32,921 bases of DNA from Intrasporangium calvum (GTDB taxonomy: Bacteria > Actinomycetota > Actinomycetes > Actinomycetales > Dermatophilaceae), in contig NZ_JAPFQL010000031.1 in the NCBI RefSeq assembly GCF_028446585.1, positions 1 through 32,921 of the forward strand. The letters are read 5' to 3'. Positions 24,697 to 32,832 of this stretch are shown in pieces. The stretch's first letter is position 1; each line of letters begins with the position of its first letter. A program made the position numbers and the translations under genes. The notes under the pieces are model-generated. The model was not told where the DNA came from. It did no database searches and worked only from the letters and a program-made list of their open reading frames with translations.

Positions 24697-25965
24697 CTAC
24701 GTCGTGGGTCGGAGACGGGGCCGCCGGACGGTGCGCCACAGCAGGCCGAGCGCCACGAGCTGGGCGACGGCGACCGTGGTGACCAGGGCCGGGAGGGAGA
24801 CGTCGTAGAGCCACCCGATGACGGTCCCGCCGATGACTGCGAAGGCGCCCTGGATCCCGGCGAAGACGCCGTAGGCGGTGGCCCGCCGTCCCGGGGGGAC
24901 GAGCTCGGCGACGAGCGCCTTGACCGCGGAGTCCTGGATCCCGTGGGCCAGGCCCCACCCGACGACCCCGGCCAGGACGAGCGCGAGCGACTCGGTCAGG
25001 GCCATCGCGGGCACGACCGCGACGAGCACCGGCACGACGAGCAGCACGTGGGCGCCGACGCGGTCGTAGGCCCACCCGACCGCGAGCGCCGACACGGCCC
25101 CCACGGCCATCGCCACCGCATAGATGAGCGGCACCGTCGCGACGGGGACGACGCCGTCGGCCGTCAGGTGGTAGCCGATGATCCCGAAGGTCACGAGGCC
25201 GCCCGTGGTGAGGCTCGCCGCCACGGCGAACCGGAAGAAGTCGCCCGGCAGGTGACGTCCGATCGCCTCGTCGAGCCACGCGCGCAGCCCACCCCGATGC
25301 CGTATGCCGCTGAGCCGGCTCCCCGGGTCGGCGCTCCCAGGGTCTTCGGCCGGGTCCACTGCGCCGAGGTCCGGCACCCTTGCCCGAAGGATGAGGAGCA
25401 GCGTGAGGGCGACCGCCCCGGGGACGGCGAGGACGAGCATCCCCGGCCAGATGACACCGGTCGCCGCGACGACGGCCGCGACGAGGAGGGGGCCGCTGAA
25501 GGCGCCGACCTGGTCCATCGCCTTCTGGACACCGAAGCCCCGGCCCCGGCCGAGCGACCGGGCAGCGTGGGCCAGGAGCGCCGACTTCGAGGGGCTGCGG
25601 ATGGCCTTGCCGCTGCGCTCCAGGAGGATGAGGACGGCGGCGACGGCGAGCCCGGCGCCACCGAGGAAGGGAGCGACGGCGAGGAGCGGGACGCAGACCG
25701 CCGTCAGGGCGTAGCCGCCGATGGTGAGGCCCCAGTAGCGGCCGGTCCGGTCCGCGAGTGGGCCAAAGACCAGGCGGAGGACGAGCGCCATGGCCTCGCC
25801 GAGGCCGGTCACCACACCGACGACGAGGGCGGTGGCCCCGAGCGAGGCCAGCAGCGGGCCGTACATCGAGCGGGCGCCCTCGTAGACCATGTCCGCAGCG
25901 AGGCTGATCACGCCGAACCACACGACGACCCGCCAGCTCGACATCGGCGTCCTCATGCGCCCCAT
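24697..25965 (-). CDS. MFS transporter
   Basis: 422 residues with about 11-12 membrane helices. After TM2 it has GPLADRTGRYWGLTIGGYAL, the MFS loop motif, and a repeated version GWAYDRVGAHVLL in the second half. The region LERSGKAIRSPSKSALLAHA and MDQVGAFSGPLL are typical of a conserved bacterial MFS group of unknown substrate. The central cytosolic loop contains RLSGIRHR, encoded by a half-copy of the dispersed palindrome. The start is uncertain: ATG 25965 is preferred over ATG 25956, and neither has a clear ribosome site. It lies back to back with whiB7 downstream, but co-regulation is not shown. Confidence 0.9.
   Translation of the reverse strand: MGRMRTPMSSWRVVVWFGVISLAADMVYEGARSMYGPLLASLGATALVVGVVTGLGEAMALVLRLVFGPLADRTGRYWGLTIGGYALTAVCVPLLAVAPFLGGAGLAVAAVLILLERSGKAIRSPSKSALLAHAARSLGRGRGFGVQKAMDQVGAFSGPLLVAAVVAATGVIWPGMLVLAVPGAVALTLLLILRARVPDLGAVDPAEDPGSADPGSRLSGIRHRGGLRAWLDEAIGRHLPGDFFRFAVAASLTTGGLVTFGIIGYHLTADGVVPVATVPLIYAVAMAVGAVSALAVGWAYDRVGAHVLLVVPVLVAVVPAMALTESLALVLAGVVGWGLAHGIQDSAVKALVAELVPPGRRATAYGVFAGIQGAFAVIGGTVIGWLYDVSLPALVTTVAVAQLVALGLLWRTVRRPRLRPTT
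25299..25321 (+). repeat. Half-copy of dispersed palindrome inside the MFS gene
   Basis: Matches the first 23 bases of the complete copy at 12555 at 22 positions, including the entire arm GCCGTATGCCGCTGAGC. It lies in frame in the central loop of the transporter and encodes the SRLSGIRH stretch. Confidence 0.75.
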
Positions 25966-25977
25966 GATGCCGCTATC

Positions 25978-26201
25978 GGGCAAGGTGGGGTCGCCGCCGA
26001 CGCGGTCCTCGAGTGCGTCGGGACGGGCCAGGCCATCCGGACGGCGTTCGACGTCGCGCGGCCCGGATGGTGGAGCGGGTGCTCGACGGCCGCATCGACC
26101 CGGGCCGCGTCGTCGACCTGACGGTGCCGCTGGACGAGGTCGCCGAGGGCTACCGCGCCATGGACGAGCGGCGCGCGATCAAGGTGCTCCTGCGGCCCTG
26201 A
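25978..26201 (+). pseudogene. Zinc-type alcohol dehydrogenase remnant
   Basis: Two pieces in different frames. 25978-26065 reads GGVAADAVLECVGTGQAIRT then AFDVARPG, from the nucleotide-binding domain of an MDR alcohol dehydrogenase. From 26067 a second frame reads MVERVLDGRIDPGRVVDLTV, then PLDEVAEGYRAMDERRAIKV and LLRP before a stop, the C-terminus of the same family. The intervening 70 or so residues and the whole N-terminal catalytic domain are missing. The join is within the DVARPGG motif. Its left end touches the MFS gene start. Confidence 0.8.
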
Positions 26202-26204
26202 CTC

Positions 26205-27239
26205 TCATGTGGCGGCGTTGACGAAGCCGATCACGACGGCGCCCCACCATCCGACCTGCGACACCGCGGTGGAGAGCATCATCTGGCGCCACTCGCGCTC
26301 GGGCACGTCGACCGGGGAGGCATCTGCGGACAGGGCGGCCAGGCGCAGCCGCACCGGGGCCATGACGGCCCCGTTGACCGCCACGGCCAGGACCAGGACC
26401 AGCTTGAGCAACGTCAGTGGCGACCCGACGTCGGGCCGCAGCAGGGCGCCGGTGACGAAGAGGCCGCCCAGGCCCAACCAGATGATCGGCGCGGCAGCCG
26501 CCGCGAGGCGAGTCGACTCCGTCAGGGCACGGCGTCCGGCCAGCCAGAGGAGACCGTGCCAGTCGACGAGCAGGACGGCACCGAACGACACGACGAGCGA
26601 CATGACGTGGAGCGCGCCGACCGTCGGGCGCCAGGGGTAGGACTCGGGCACCAGGCGGGAGAGCAGGATGCAGGCGGCGAAGGCCGTCAGGACGACGACG
26701 AGGCGGTGCACCGGGTCGAGGCGCGCCGTGGCGGCGAAGATGCCGTCCCCCGGCGCCGCCGCGGCCAGGTCCCGAACCACGGCGGGGCTCGGCGGCGGGT
26801 CGGGCGCCGGCTGAGCGATGGGCTCGCCGAGCGGGTCAACGCCGGCCTCCCCCGGGTCCACGGGTGCGGCGGCCGCAGGAGGCTCGCTGTCGGCGGCCGG
26901 CAGGACGGGCCAGTCGAAGGAACGCCAGTCCGGCCACCCGTCGTCGAGCCGTTCGGAGGCCGGCCCGGGATCGGGTTGGGCTGCCGGAGCCTCCCGCAAC
27001 CACCGCCGCAATGTGCTCGGGCTGATCTCCAGCTCGCGGGCCGCGGCGGCGACGCTCACACCGGGGCGGCGCGCGAGGGCCACGGCGTCGGCCCGGAACT
27101 CGCTCGAGTACCGCCTGGGTCGCTCGGGTGTGGCCGGCGGCGTGCCCCGGGTGGGCAGGTGGACGACGATCGCCTCGTCGGGACGCTGGCGGCGATCGTC
27201 CTGGTCCTCCGGGAACCGCTCAACTGGTGGATGGGACAT
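26205..27239 (-). CDS. Membrane protein with N-terminal transposase-type HTH
   Basis: 344 residues. Residues 41-83 (RRYSSEFRADAVALARRPGV, then SVAAAARELEISPSTLRRWL) are an IS3 OrfA/HTH_Tnp_1-like helix-turn-helix. An acidic, Pro/Ala-rich linker (about 84-170) leads to five membrane helices (about 176-197, 207-232, 244-262, 270-290, 318-340). No transposase catalytic domain and no IS ends are present, and the start has GAGG 6 nt upstream, so this is an intact fused gene rather than an IS remnant. The membrane part is a hypothetical family. It could be a membrane-bound DNA-binding regulator. Function unknown. Confidence 0.8.
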   Translation of the reverse strand: MSHPPVERFPEDQDDRRQRPDEAIVVHLPTRGTPPATPERPRRYSSEFRADAVALARRPGVSVAAAARELEISPSTLRRWLREAPAAQPDPGPASERLDDGWPDWRSFDWPVLPAADSEPPAAAAPVDPGEAGVDPLGEPIAQPAPDPPPSPAVVRDLAAAAPGDGIFAATARLDPVHRLVVVLTAFAACILLSRLVPESYPWRPTVGALHVMSLVVSFGAVLLVDWHGLLWLAGRRALTESTRLAAAAAPIIWLGLGGLFVTGALLRPDVGSPLTLLKLVLVLAVAVNGAVMAPVRLRLAALSADASPVDVPEREWRQMMLSTAVSQVGWWGAVVIGFVNAAT

Positions 27240-27446
27240 GCAGTACCTCGTGCCTCCCCCGGGCCGGTCCTGTGGGAGCAGGATCGGTCAATTGCGAGGA
27301 TAGCGACCGATCAGGGGGCGTCAGGAGTCCCGAAGATGCCTACGCGCCAGTAACGTCCACGTGCGCGCGTTCGCGGGGTGACCGTGTGGTAGCACCTACA
27401 GTTGGCGGGGTACGTGTTCTGGATCAGCCACTTTGGGGGTAGCGCG

Positions 27447-28238
27447 ATGACACAGGAACCACCCACCCGTCGGGCACGCCGCGAGCTCGAGCGCCAGCAG
27501 CGCGGGCCCGTGGCCGCCGTTGCCGTGGTCCTCGTGGCGCTCCTCGGTGTGGGGGCCGCGGTGTGGTTCGGCACAGACCTCTTCGACGGTTCTCCCACCG
27601 CCGCGCCCGTGACGGCCCCCGCCTCCACCCAGCCGCTCACCACGTCGAGTGCCCCTCTCCCGAGCACTCCCAGCAGCGAGGCCACGACATCGGCGACGCC
27701 GACGGTCGACCCCGTGGCGGCCAAGGTGGAGCAGTGCCGCAGCGGGTGGCAGCTGCAGGCGAAGGCGGCACGCGCCGCAGCCACGTCCCTCCGGGAGTGG
27801 GACAAGCACCTCGACATCATGAACGCCCTCCAGGCCGGCAAGATCTCGTTGGCAAGGGCGAAGAAGGACTGGGCACCGACCACGGCCCAGGCCCCGCAGC
27901 ACATCGCGGCCTTCCATGCGGCGGACCGCGCCTACCGGTCGGCGAAGCAGGGCTGCACGCCCCCCACGGGAGTGCCGGCGAGCGAGCAGACCAAGGCGCT
28001 GAGCACCTGCGCGACCGGCATGCGGGTCGTCAACGGGATCCTCGGGAAGGCTCGCGCGGCGATCGAGCCCTGGGAGACCCATCTGAAGGACCAGTCCCAC
28101 TTCAAGGGGGGCGACATCAGCGCCGCACGGGCCGAGGCCCTCTGGCGGTCACTCTGGCAGCAGGGGCTCAAGCGCAACCCGCCCTACTTCAAGGCCGTCT
28201 CCGCGGGTGCCAAGGCAACCTGCCCGATCGCCGGCTGA
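27447..28238 (+). CDS. Membrane-anchored protein with duplicated Cys/Trp/His domain
   Basis: 263 residues. A basic start (RRARRELERQQR) precedes one membrane helix (about 21-41), then a Thr/Ser/Pro linker, then two related helical domains. Domain 1 has C97, W118, H121, C170; domain 2 has C188, W209, H212, C259. Cys-Trp-His spacings are identical (21 and 3), and both share G-x-I-S-x-A-R-A after the histidine. The cysteines probably form one disulfide per domain outside the cell. No known family is recognised. GGGGG precedes the ATG. Confidence 0.82.
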   Translation: MTQEPPTRRARRELERQQRGPVAAVAVVLVALLGVGAAVWFGTDLFDGSPTAAPVTAPASTQPLTTSSAPLPSTPSSEATTSATPTVDPVAAKVEQCRSGWQLQAKAARAAATSLREWDKHLDIMNALQAGKISLARAKKDWAPTTAQAPQHIAAFHAADRAYRSAKQGCTPPTGVPASEQTKALSTCATGMRVVNGILGKARAAIEPWETHLKDQSHFKGGDISAARAEALWRSLWQQGLKRNPPYFKAVSAGAKATCPIAG

Positions 28239-28293
28239 GGCCCAGATCACGCCCCGTGGCTTTACGAAGTCATGGAAATCCCGTTACCTGAAC

Positions 28294-28322
28294 GTGACAT
28301 CCGCGGATACGTCATCTAGTCT
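28294..28322 (+). promoter_or_regulatory. Promoter of the riboswitch-CHAP transcript
   Basis: -35 GTGACA at 28294-28299 and -10 TAGTCT at 28317-28322 with a 17-bp spacer. Transcription would start near 28329, just before the riboswitch. Confidence 0.65.
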
Positions 28323-28349
28323 CGTCTCCAGCCCCTTCCCCTTGGGGCC

Positions 28350-28567
28350 GACTGAGAGGCGGACGCCGAGTCCTGCCAACGCCTCGAGGTCCCGTTTGAC
28401 CCACATGGCAGGAGCGGGGGAACCACAGTTCCTCCGAGTGTCGTGGAGCCGGCCCCGTGCCGACTGCGCGCCGCTCTTGGGGTGTAGCACTCGAGGACGG
28501 CCTCCGGGCCCGAGACGAGAGCCGGGCAGCCTTTCGCCCGAACCCGACAGCTAACCTCGTAGGCGCG
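28350..28567 (+). ncRNA. c-di-AMP riboswitch (ydaO/yuaA class)
   Basis: The 340 bp before the CHAP gene hold no coding sequence but carry the conserved marks of the actinobacterial ydaO motif: GCCGAGTCCTGCC (28366-28378), GGCAGGAGCGGGGGAACCAC (about 28409), TTGGGGTG (about 28480), and the closing CCCGACAGCTAACCTCGTAG followed by GCG (28543-28565). GGCAGGA can pair with TCCTGCC. The class turns genes off when c-di-AMP is high and in actinobacteria typically precedes cell-wall hydrolase genes, as here. Family assignment is by sequence memory; pairing was not computed. Confidence 0.85.
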
Positions 28568-28579
28568 GAGAGGTTCTCT

Positions 28580-29452
28580 GTGAACACTGACAACCGTCCC
28601 GGGCGACACCGGGCGCCGGGTGCCTACAGCCCGCTCGGCGAACTCAAGAGCATTGCTCGTGAGTCAGCACAGCCCGCCATGAAGGGCGCCGCTGTCGTCG
28701 CCGCCGCCGGCGGCCTCGTGGCCACGCTGACCACACCGGCCTCGGCCGAGACGATGTCCGACACCTCTGCGGCCGCCCCGATCGCCGCTCCGAAGGTCGC
28801 CGGCCCCAAGGCCGCCGCCGCTGTTGGCCCGACCGCCGCCGTCGCCCCCGCGGTGGCGCAGTCGCCCGCGCTGAGCTCCATCGGCTACGCGACGCCGAAG
28901 ACGTCCGCCAAGGCGAAGGCGATCGTCATCAAGGACGTCGTCGTCGAGAAGCAGCGCGAAGCGGCTGCCGAGAAGGCCGCCGAGAAGGCCGCCGAGGCCC
29001 GCCGCGAGGCCGCTGAGCGTGCTTCGCGTGAAGCCTCGCGGTCCTCGCTCACGACCTCGACCTACACGGCCAAGACGACGGTCAACGGCACGTCGGGCCA
29101 GAAGTCGGCCTACAACTGGGGCTCCGCCGGCCAGTGCACGTGGGGCGCGCTGAACAAGTGGTACCAGTCCGAGGGCTACTACCCGGGTGGCTGGACCGGC
29201 AACGCCATGACGTGGGGCTACGGCGCCGCCAACGCCGGCTACACCGTCTCGGGCACGCCTCGCACCCGATCCATCGTCGTCCTGCAGCCCGGAGTCCATG
29301 GCTCTTCGAGCGTCGGGCACGTCGCCTGGGTCACCGCGGTCAACGGCAACGAGATCACGATGATCGAGATGAACGCCCTCGCCGGCCCCTACAACTACAA
29401 CACGCGCACCGTCACGCACCTCCAGGGGATGCAGTACATCTACGCCCCGTGA
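28580..29452 (+). CDS. Secreted CHAP-domain peptidoglycan hydrolase
   Basis: 290 residues from GTG 28580, with GGAGAGG 7 nt upstream, right after the riboswitch. An N-terminal basic part and hydrophobic core (about 36-52, then ASAET) form the signal peptide. A long Ala/Pro then Glu/Lys/Ala helical stretch (about 60-155, EKAAEKAAEARREAAERA) spaces the C-terminal CHAP domain (about 172-290). Catalytic residues are C186 (GQCTWGALNKWY), H247 (GHVAWVTAV) and an acidic or amide residue around E263-N265 (IEMN). It should cut peptidoglycan amide bonds, probably in growth or division. A strong terminator follows. Confidence 0.92.
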   Translation: MNTDNRPGRHRAPGAYSPLGELKSIARESAQPAMKGAAVVAAAGGLVATLTTPASAETMSDTSAAAPIAAPKVAGPKAAAAVGPTAAVAPAVAQSPALSSIGYATPKTSAKAKAIVIKDVVVEKQREAAAEKAAEKAAEARREAAERASREASRSSLTTSTYTAKTTVNGTSGQKSAYNWGSAGQCTWGALNKWYQSEGYYPGGWTGNAMTWGYGAANAGYTVSGTPRTRSIVVLQPGVHGSSSVGHVAWVTAVNGNEITMIEMNALAGPYNYNTRTVTHLQGMQYIYAP

Positions 29453-29473
29453 TCTGACGGCCACACCCCTTGC

Positions 29474-29510
29474 CGAGGGCGGGAACTGCGATGCGCAGTT
29501 CCCGCCCTCG
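29474..29510 (+). terminator. Strong terminator of the CHAP gene
   Basis: Perfect 17-bp stem CGAGGGCGGGAACTGCG and its complement with an ATG loop, 21 bp after the stop codon. Confidence 0.88.
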
Positions 29511-29548
29511 CTGGTTGGCCGATCGGACCACGTCGGTGACACTGGGGT

Positions 29549-30592
29549 GTGGGAAGAGCAGCCTTCGTCTCCGTGTCACTGGTCGCCGCCTTGATGGTCG
29601 GGGCCTGCACGAGCAGCCCGCCGAAGCCGGTCGTGACCAACCAGACCGGGTCCCCTGCGGCGGGCAGCGCCAGCGCCAGCGCCACCACCAACAGCAGCCC
29701 GACCACCGCGCCGGCGGCGGATGCCGACCCCGCTTTCATCGAGTCGCTGATCGCTACCGACTTCGACGGCCGCGACCTACGGCTCGGACGTGAGAGCGGG
29801 AGCACCGAGGCCTACCGGCAGTACTTCGCGACCTACCGCGGTGACGGCCTGCGGATCTCGGGCCGGATCAACATCCCCCGCGGCAAGGGCCCGTTCCCCG
29901 CTGTCGTCCTGGCACACGGCTACGTCCCGATCGAGGAGTACACCAACGGCGCGACGATGCTGCGCGAGCGCGACCACCTCGCCCGTCGGGGCTACGTGAC
30001 GCTCCACATCGACTACCGCAACCATGCCCAGTCCGACGACGACCCGGCCAATGGCGAAGCGCTCCGGATCGGCTATGCCGTGGATGCGGTCAACGCGGGT
30101 CTGGCCCTGCGGCAGCTCGACGCGGTGGATCCCGACCGGATCGGCATCATCGGTCGCTCGATGGGCGGCGGGGTGGTCTACAGCGCCCTGGTGGCCAAGC
30201 CGGGGCTCTTCAAGGCCGGTGTGGCCTACAGCCCGGTCAGTTCGGACACGGTCGACAACTTCAACCGGTGGGTCCGTCGCGACAGCGAACGGCGGGGCGA
30301 TGCGCGAGCGGTGATCCGGCGGCTGGGCACGCCCGAGCGCGCCCCGGAGACGTGGGCGCGGACCAGCCCCCGCTCGTACTTCGAGCGCATCACGGACCCG
30401 ATTCTGATCCACCACGGCACGGCCGATGAGGACTGCCCGATCCGTTGGTCCGAGGAGACCGTGGCCGCGTTGAAGAGGGCCGGCAAGAAGGTGACCTACC
30501 ACGTCTACGAAGGCGAGCGGCACACCTTTACGGCCCAGTGGCCCCTGTCGATCCGGCGCACCGAGGCCTTCCTCGACGCGAACCTGCGGTGA
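29549..30592 (+). CDS. Lipoprotein alpha/beta hydrolase (S9/dienelactone-hydrolase-like)
   Basis: 347 residues from a GTG start. The signal peptide ends in the lipobox LMVGAC (C20). A Ser/Thr/Pro-rich tether (about 21-60) is followed by the hydrolase domain: oxyanion LAHGY, nucleophile elbow GRSMGGG, acid in HHGTADEDCPI, and histidine in EGERHTF. The pattern fits prolyl-oligopeptidase-like or dienelactone-hydrolase-like esterases. No ribosome site is seen; GACACT about 8 nt upstream suggests leaderless transcription. Its stop abuts the subtilisin stop exactly (TGATCA). Confidence 0.88.
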   Translation: MGRAAFVSVSLVAALMVGACTSSPPKPVVTNQTGSPAAGSASASATTNSSPTTAPAADADPAFIESLIATDFDGRDLRLGRESGSTEAYRQYFATYRGDGLRISGRINIPRGKGPFPAVVLAHGYVPIEEYTNGATMLRERDHLARRGYVTLHIDYRNHAQSDDDPANGEALRIGYAVDAVNAGLALRQLDAVDPDRIGIIGRSMGGGVVYSALVAKPGLFKAGVAYSPVSSDTVDNFNRWVRRDSERRGDARAVIRRLGTPERAPETWARTSPRSYFERITDPILIHHGTADEDCPIRWSEETVAALKRAGKKVTYHVYEGERHTFTAQWPLSIRRTEAFLDANLR

Positions 30593-31810
30593 TCAGAATC
30601 CCGAGACGTTGACGAGCGGCTCCTGCGTCCCGTCGGGGTCACCGGTCCAGTCGAACGTGCCGGCGGCCCGGAGGTCAGTCCGCACGGTGGCCGGGGTGGC
30701 CCCCGGGTGGGTGGACAGGTAGAGCGCCGCCGCACCCGCGACGTGCGGACTGGCCATCGACGTCCCGGAGATCGACCGGTAGCCGCCGCCCCGCCACGTC
30801 GACAGGACACAGACTCCGGGAGCGGCGAGGTCGACGTCCGACCCGTAGTTGGAGACGCCGGCGAAGGTGTCGTCGCTGCCGTAGGCACACGTCGGGGTCC
30901 CGAAGCCGCCGGCCAAGCCGTCGAAGTCAGCGATCGCGGACACGGCGATCACCTCGGGGAAGGTTGCCGGAACGGAGGAGGAGGCATCCATGGAGGCGTT
31001 GCCGGCCGCCACGACGTAGGTGACTCCAGCCGCTGTCGACCGGCAGATCGCCTCGCGCATGCCGTGGTCGGTGCACGAGCCCTCGGAGCCGCTGCCACCG
31101 AGGCTCATGTTGGCGACCTCGATGGTGTCTGCGTGGGCCGTCACCCAGTCGATGCCGCAGAGCACGGACGACCAGGAGCCACTGCCGGTGGCGTCGAGAA
31201 CCCGAACGGCCCAGAGTCGCGCGCCGGGAGCGACGCCCACGACCCCCATCTTGTTGTCCTTCGCGGCCGCCGTCCCGGCCACGTGGGTCCCGTGCCCGTT
31301 GAGGTCGTTGTAGGACAGATTGCCGGCGATGCAGTTGACGCCGCCGACGACGTTGAGGTCCTTGTGTCGCGGGTCGATTCCCGTGTCGATGATGGCGATG
31401 TCGACGTCGACCGAGCCGCGGCCGTCGCCGGCACGGGTCGAGCTCACGTCAGCGCCGATCCGGCGGATGCCCGCCGGGACCGTCTGCGCCGTGATGTGCA
31501 CTTCACGATCGGGCAGGACCGCAGCGACGCGGGGGTCCTGGCTCAGCGCCCGGACGGCACTCGGCGTGAGCCGGGCCGCGTAGCCCTTCAGCGCGTGCCG
31601 GTAGACCTGGCTGACAGACGCACCCACCCTGCGAGCGTGACTGGCGGCCACGGCGGCCGGATCGGCTCCAGCCTTCAGCGACACGATGTAGGTCGCCGAG
31701 CCTCGGGCGGCATCCGCGCTGGAAGGGGCCGCTGCAGAGGCAGCCCCTGATGTGACTGCCAGCGCCCCCGCGAGCAGGAGCGGCATTGTCGACCAACGCT
31801 TGATCTTCAT
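30593..31810 (-). CDS. Secreted subtilisin-family (S8) serine protease with I9 propeptide
   Basis: 405 residues. Signal peptide about 1-28 (MKIKRW start, ASA-AAP cleavage), inhibitor-I9 propeptide (about 38-105, YIVSLKAGADPAAVAASHAR and later VAAVLPD), then the S8 domain. Catalytic D142 (IIDTGID), H173 (NGHGTHVAGT), oxyanion N271 (AAGNAS) and S351 (GTSMASPHVAG) are all present. Several cysteine pairs fit the proteinase K-like group. GGGGGA precedes the ATG at 31810, chosen over an upstream open frame because the signal peptide starts here. Extracellular protease. Confidence 0.95.
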   Translation of the reverse strand: MKIKRWSTMPLLLAGALAVTSGAASAAAPSSADAARGSATYIVSLKAGADPAAVAASHARRVGASVSQVYRHALKGYAARLTPSAVRALSQDPRVAAVLPDREVHITAQTVPAGIRRIGADVSSTRAGDGRGSVDVDIAIIDTGIDPRHKDLNVVGGVNCIAGNLSYNDLNGHGTHVAGTAAAKDNKMGVVGVAPGARLWAVRVLDATGSGSWSSVLCGIDWVTAHADTIEVANMSLGGSGSEGSCTDHGMREAICRSTAAGVTYVVAAGNASMDASSSVPATFPEVIAVSAIADFDGLAGGFGTPTCAYGSDDTFAGVSNYGSDVDLAAPGVCVLSTWRGGGYRSISGTSMASPHVAGAAALYLSTHPGATPATVRTDLRAAGTFDWTGDPDGTQEPLVNVSGF

Positions 31811-31975
31811 GAATTTCCCCCTATTTCGGGCTTCGGGCAGCATGCCCGAACTCCTGTCACTAGCGTAGGTCTGTGGCCTTGGCCACGCGGCCCAACGGCG
31901 AAACTCGCATCCCTGGCGCTCGGCGCGACGTTGGGAGCCGGCGCCTTGCGCACGACCGAAAGAGGGGTAGGTCAC

Positions 31976-32824
31976 ATGAAGGCTTCACGACGGTTCCTGG
32001 CGGCTCTCGCAGCTGCCCTCACCTCGCTCGCGGTGGTGGGGTCACCCGCTGTCGCGGCACCCCCCGGCAACGACACGTTCTCAGGTGCCGAGGCGATCGC
32101 GGCCATGCCGTTCGCGGCCAGCCTCGACACGACCGAGGCGACGACAGACAGCGACGACGACGAGCTCAACTCCTGGTGCGGCGCACCGGCCATGGACGCG
32201 AGCGTCTGGTACAGCTACACCGCCACAGCCGACGAAGCGCTCCTGGCAGACGTCTCCGCCTCTGACTACAGCGCAGGGGTATTCGTCGCCATCGGCGCAC
32301 CGGGCAGCTTCGAGGTCCTCGGTTGCGGTCCCGGCGGGGCCGTCTGGGAGGCCTTCACGGGTGAGACCTACTACATCGTCGTCATCGACGACCAGCAGGA
32401 CGGCACCGGCAACGGTGGGCAGATGGAGCTGAGCATCGACGTCGCTCCTCCGCCGCCCGCGCTCGAGATCACGGTCAACAAGAACGCGCGTTTCGACTCC
32501 AAGACGGGCGCCGCGATCCTCTCCGGGACGTTCATGTGCGGGAGCGACGCACAGTTCGCGTTCCTCGAGGCTTCGGTCACCCAGCGGGTCGGGCGCATGC
32601 TCATCCGCGGCTACGGCGCGACCGAGCTCACCTGTGACGACACGACCCGCCCGTGGGAAATGATGGTCTTCGGCGAGAACGGCCTCTTCAAGGGCGGCAA
32701 GGCCGTCAGTGCCACCTTCTCGGTGGCCTGCGGCATGGCCTTCTGCTCGGACTACTTCTCGGAGGACGTGATCAAGCTCTCCGGCAAGAAGTCCGTCAAG
32801 CCGAGCGCTGCTCGCGTCCGCTGA
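31976..32824 (+). CDS. Secreted protein with PPC-like and DUF6299-like domains
   Basis: 282 residues. Signal peptide about 1-27 (MKASRRF start, AVA-APP cleavage). The first mature domain (about 30-155) with PPGNDTFSGAEAI, ASVWYSYTATADEALLADVS and GETYYIVVIDDQ resembles bacterial pre-peptidase C-terminal beta-sandwiches. After a Pro-rich hinge, residues 160-275 (ITVNKNARFDSKTGAAILSG, TFMCGSDAQ) match the pattern of actinobacterial DUF6299. Six cysteines, probably paired. Divergent from the subtilisin gene, 165 bp apart. Ends in a large palindromic terminator. No enzymatic motif. Confidence 0.8.
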   Translation: MKASRRFLAALAAALTSLAVVGSPAVAAPPGNDTFSGAEAIAAMPFAASLDTTEATTDSDDDELNSWCGAPAMDASVWYSYTATADEALLADVSASDYSAGVFVAIGAPGSFEVLGCGPGGAVWEAFTGETYYIVVIDDQQDGTGNGGQMELSIDVAPPPPALEITVNKNARFDSKTGAAILSGTFMCGSDAQFAFLEASVTQRVGRMLIRGYGATELTCDDTTRPWEMMVFGENGLFKGGKAVSATFSVACGMAFCSDYFSEDVIKLSGKKSVKPSAARVR

Positions 32825-32832
32825 CGCCACCA

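Noticed and set aside
24682-26121. A 479-codon plus-strand open frame opposite the MFS gene
   Set aside because: Most of it is an antisense shadow of the transporter; only its last part (from about 25978) carries true alcohol dehydrogenase sequence, annotated as a pseudogene.
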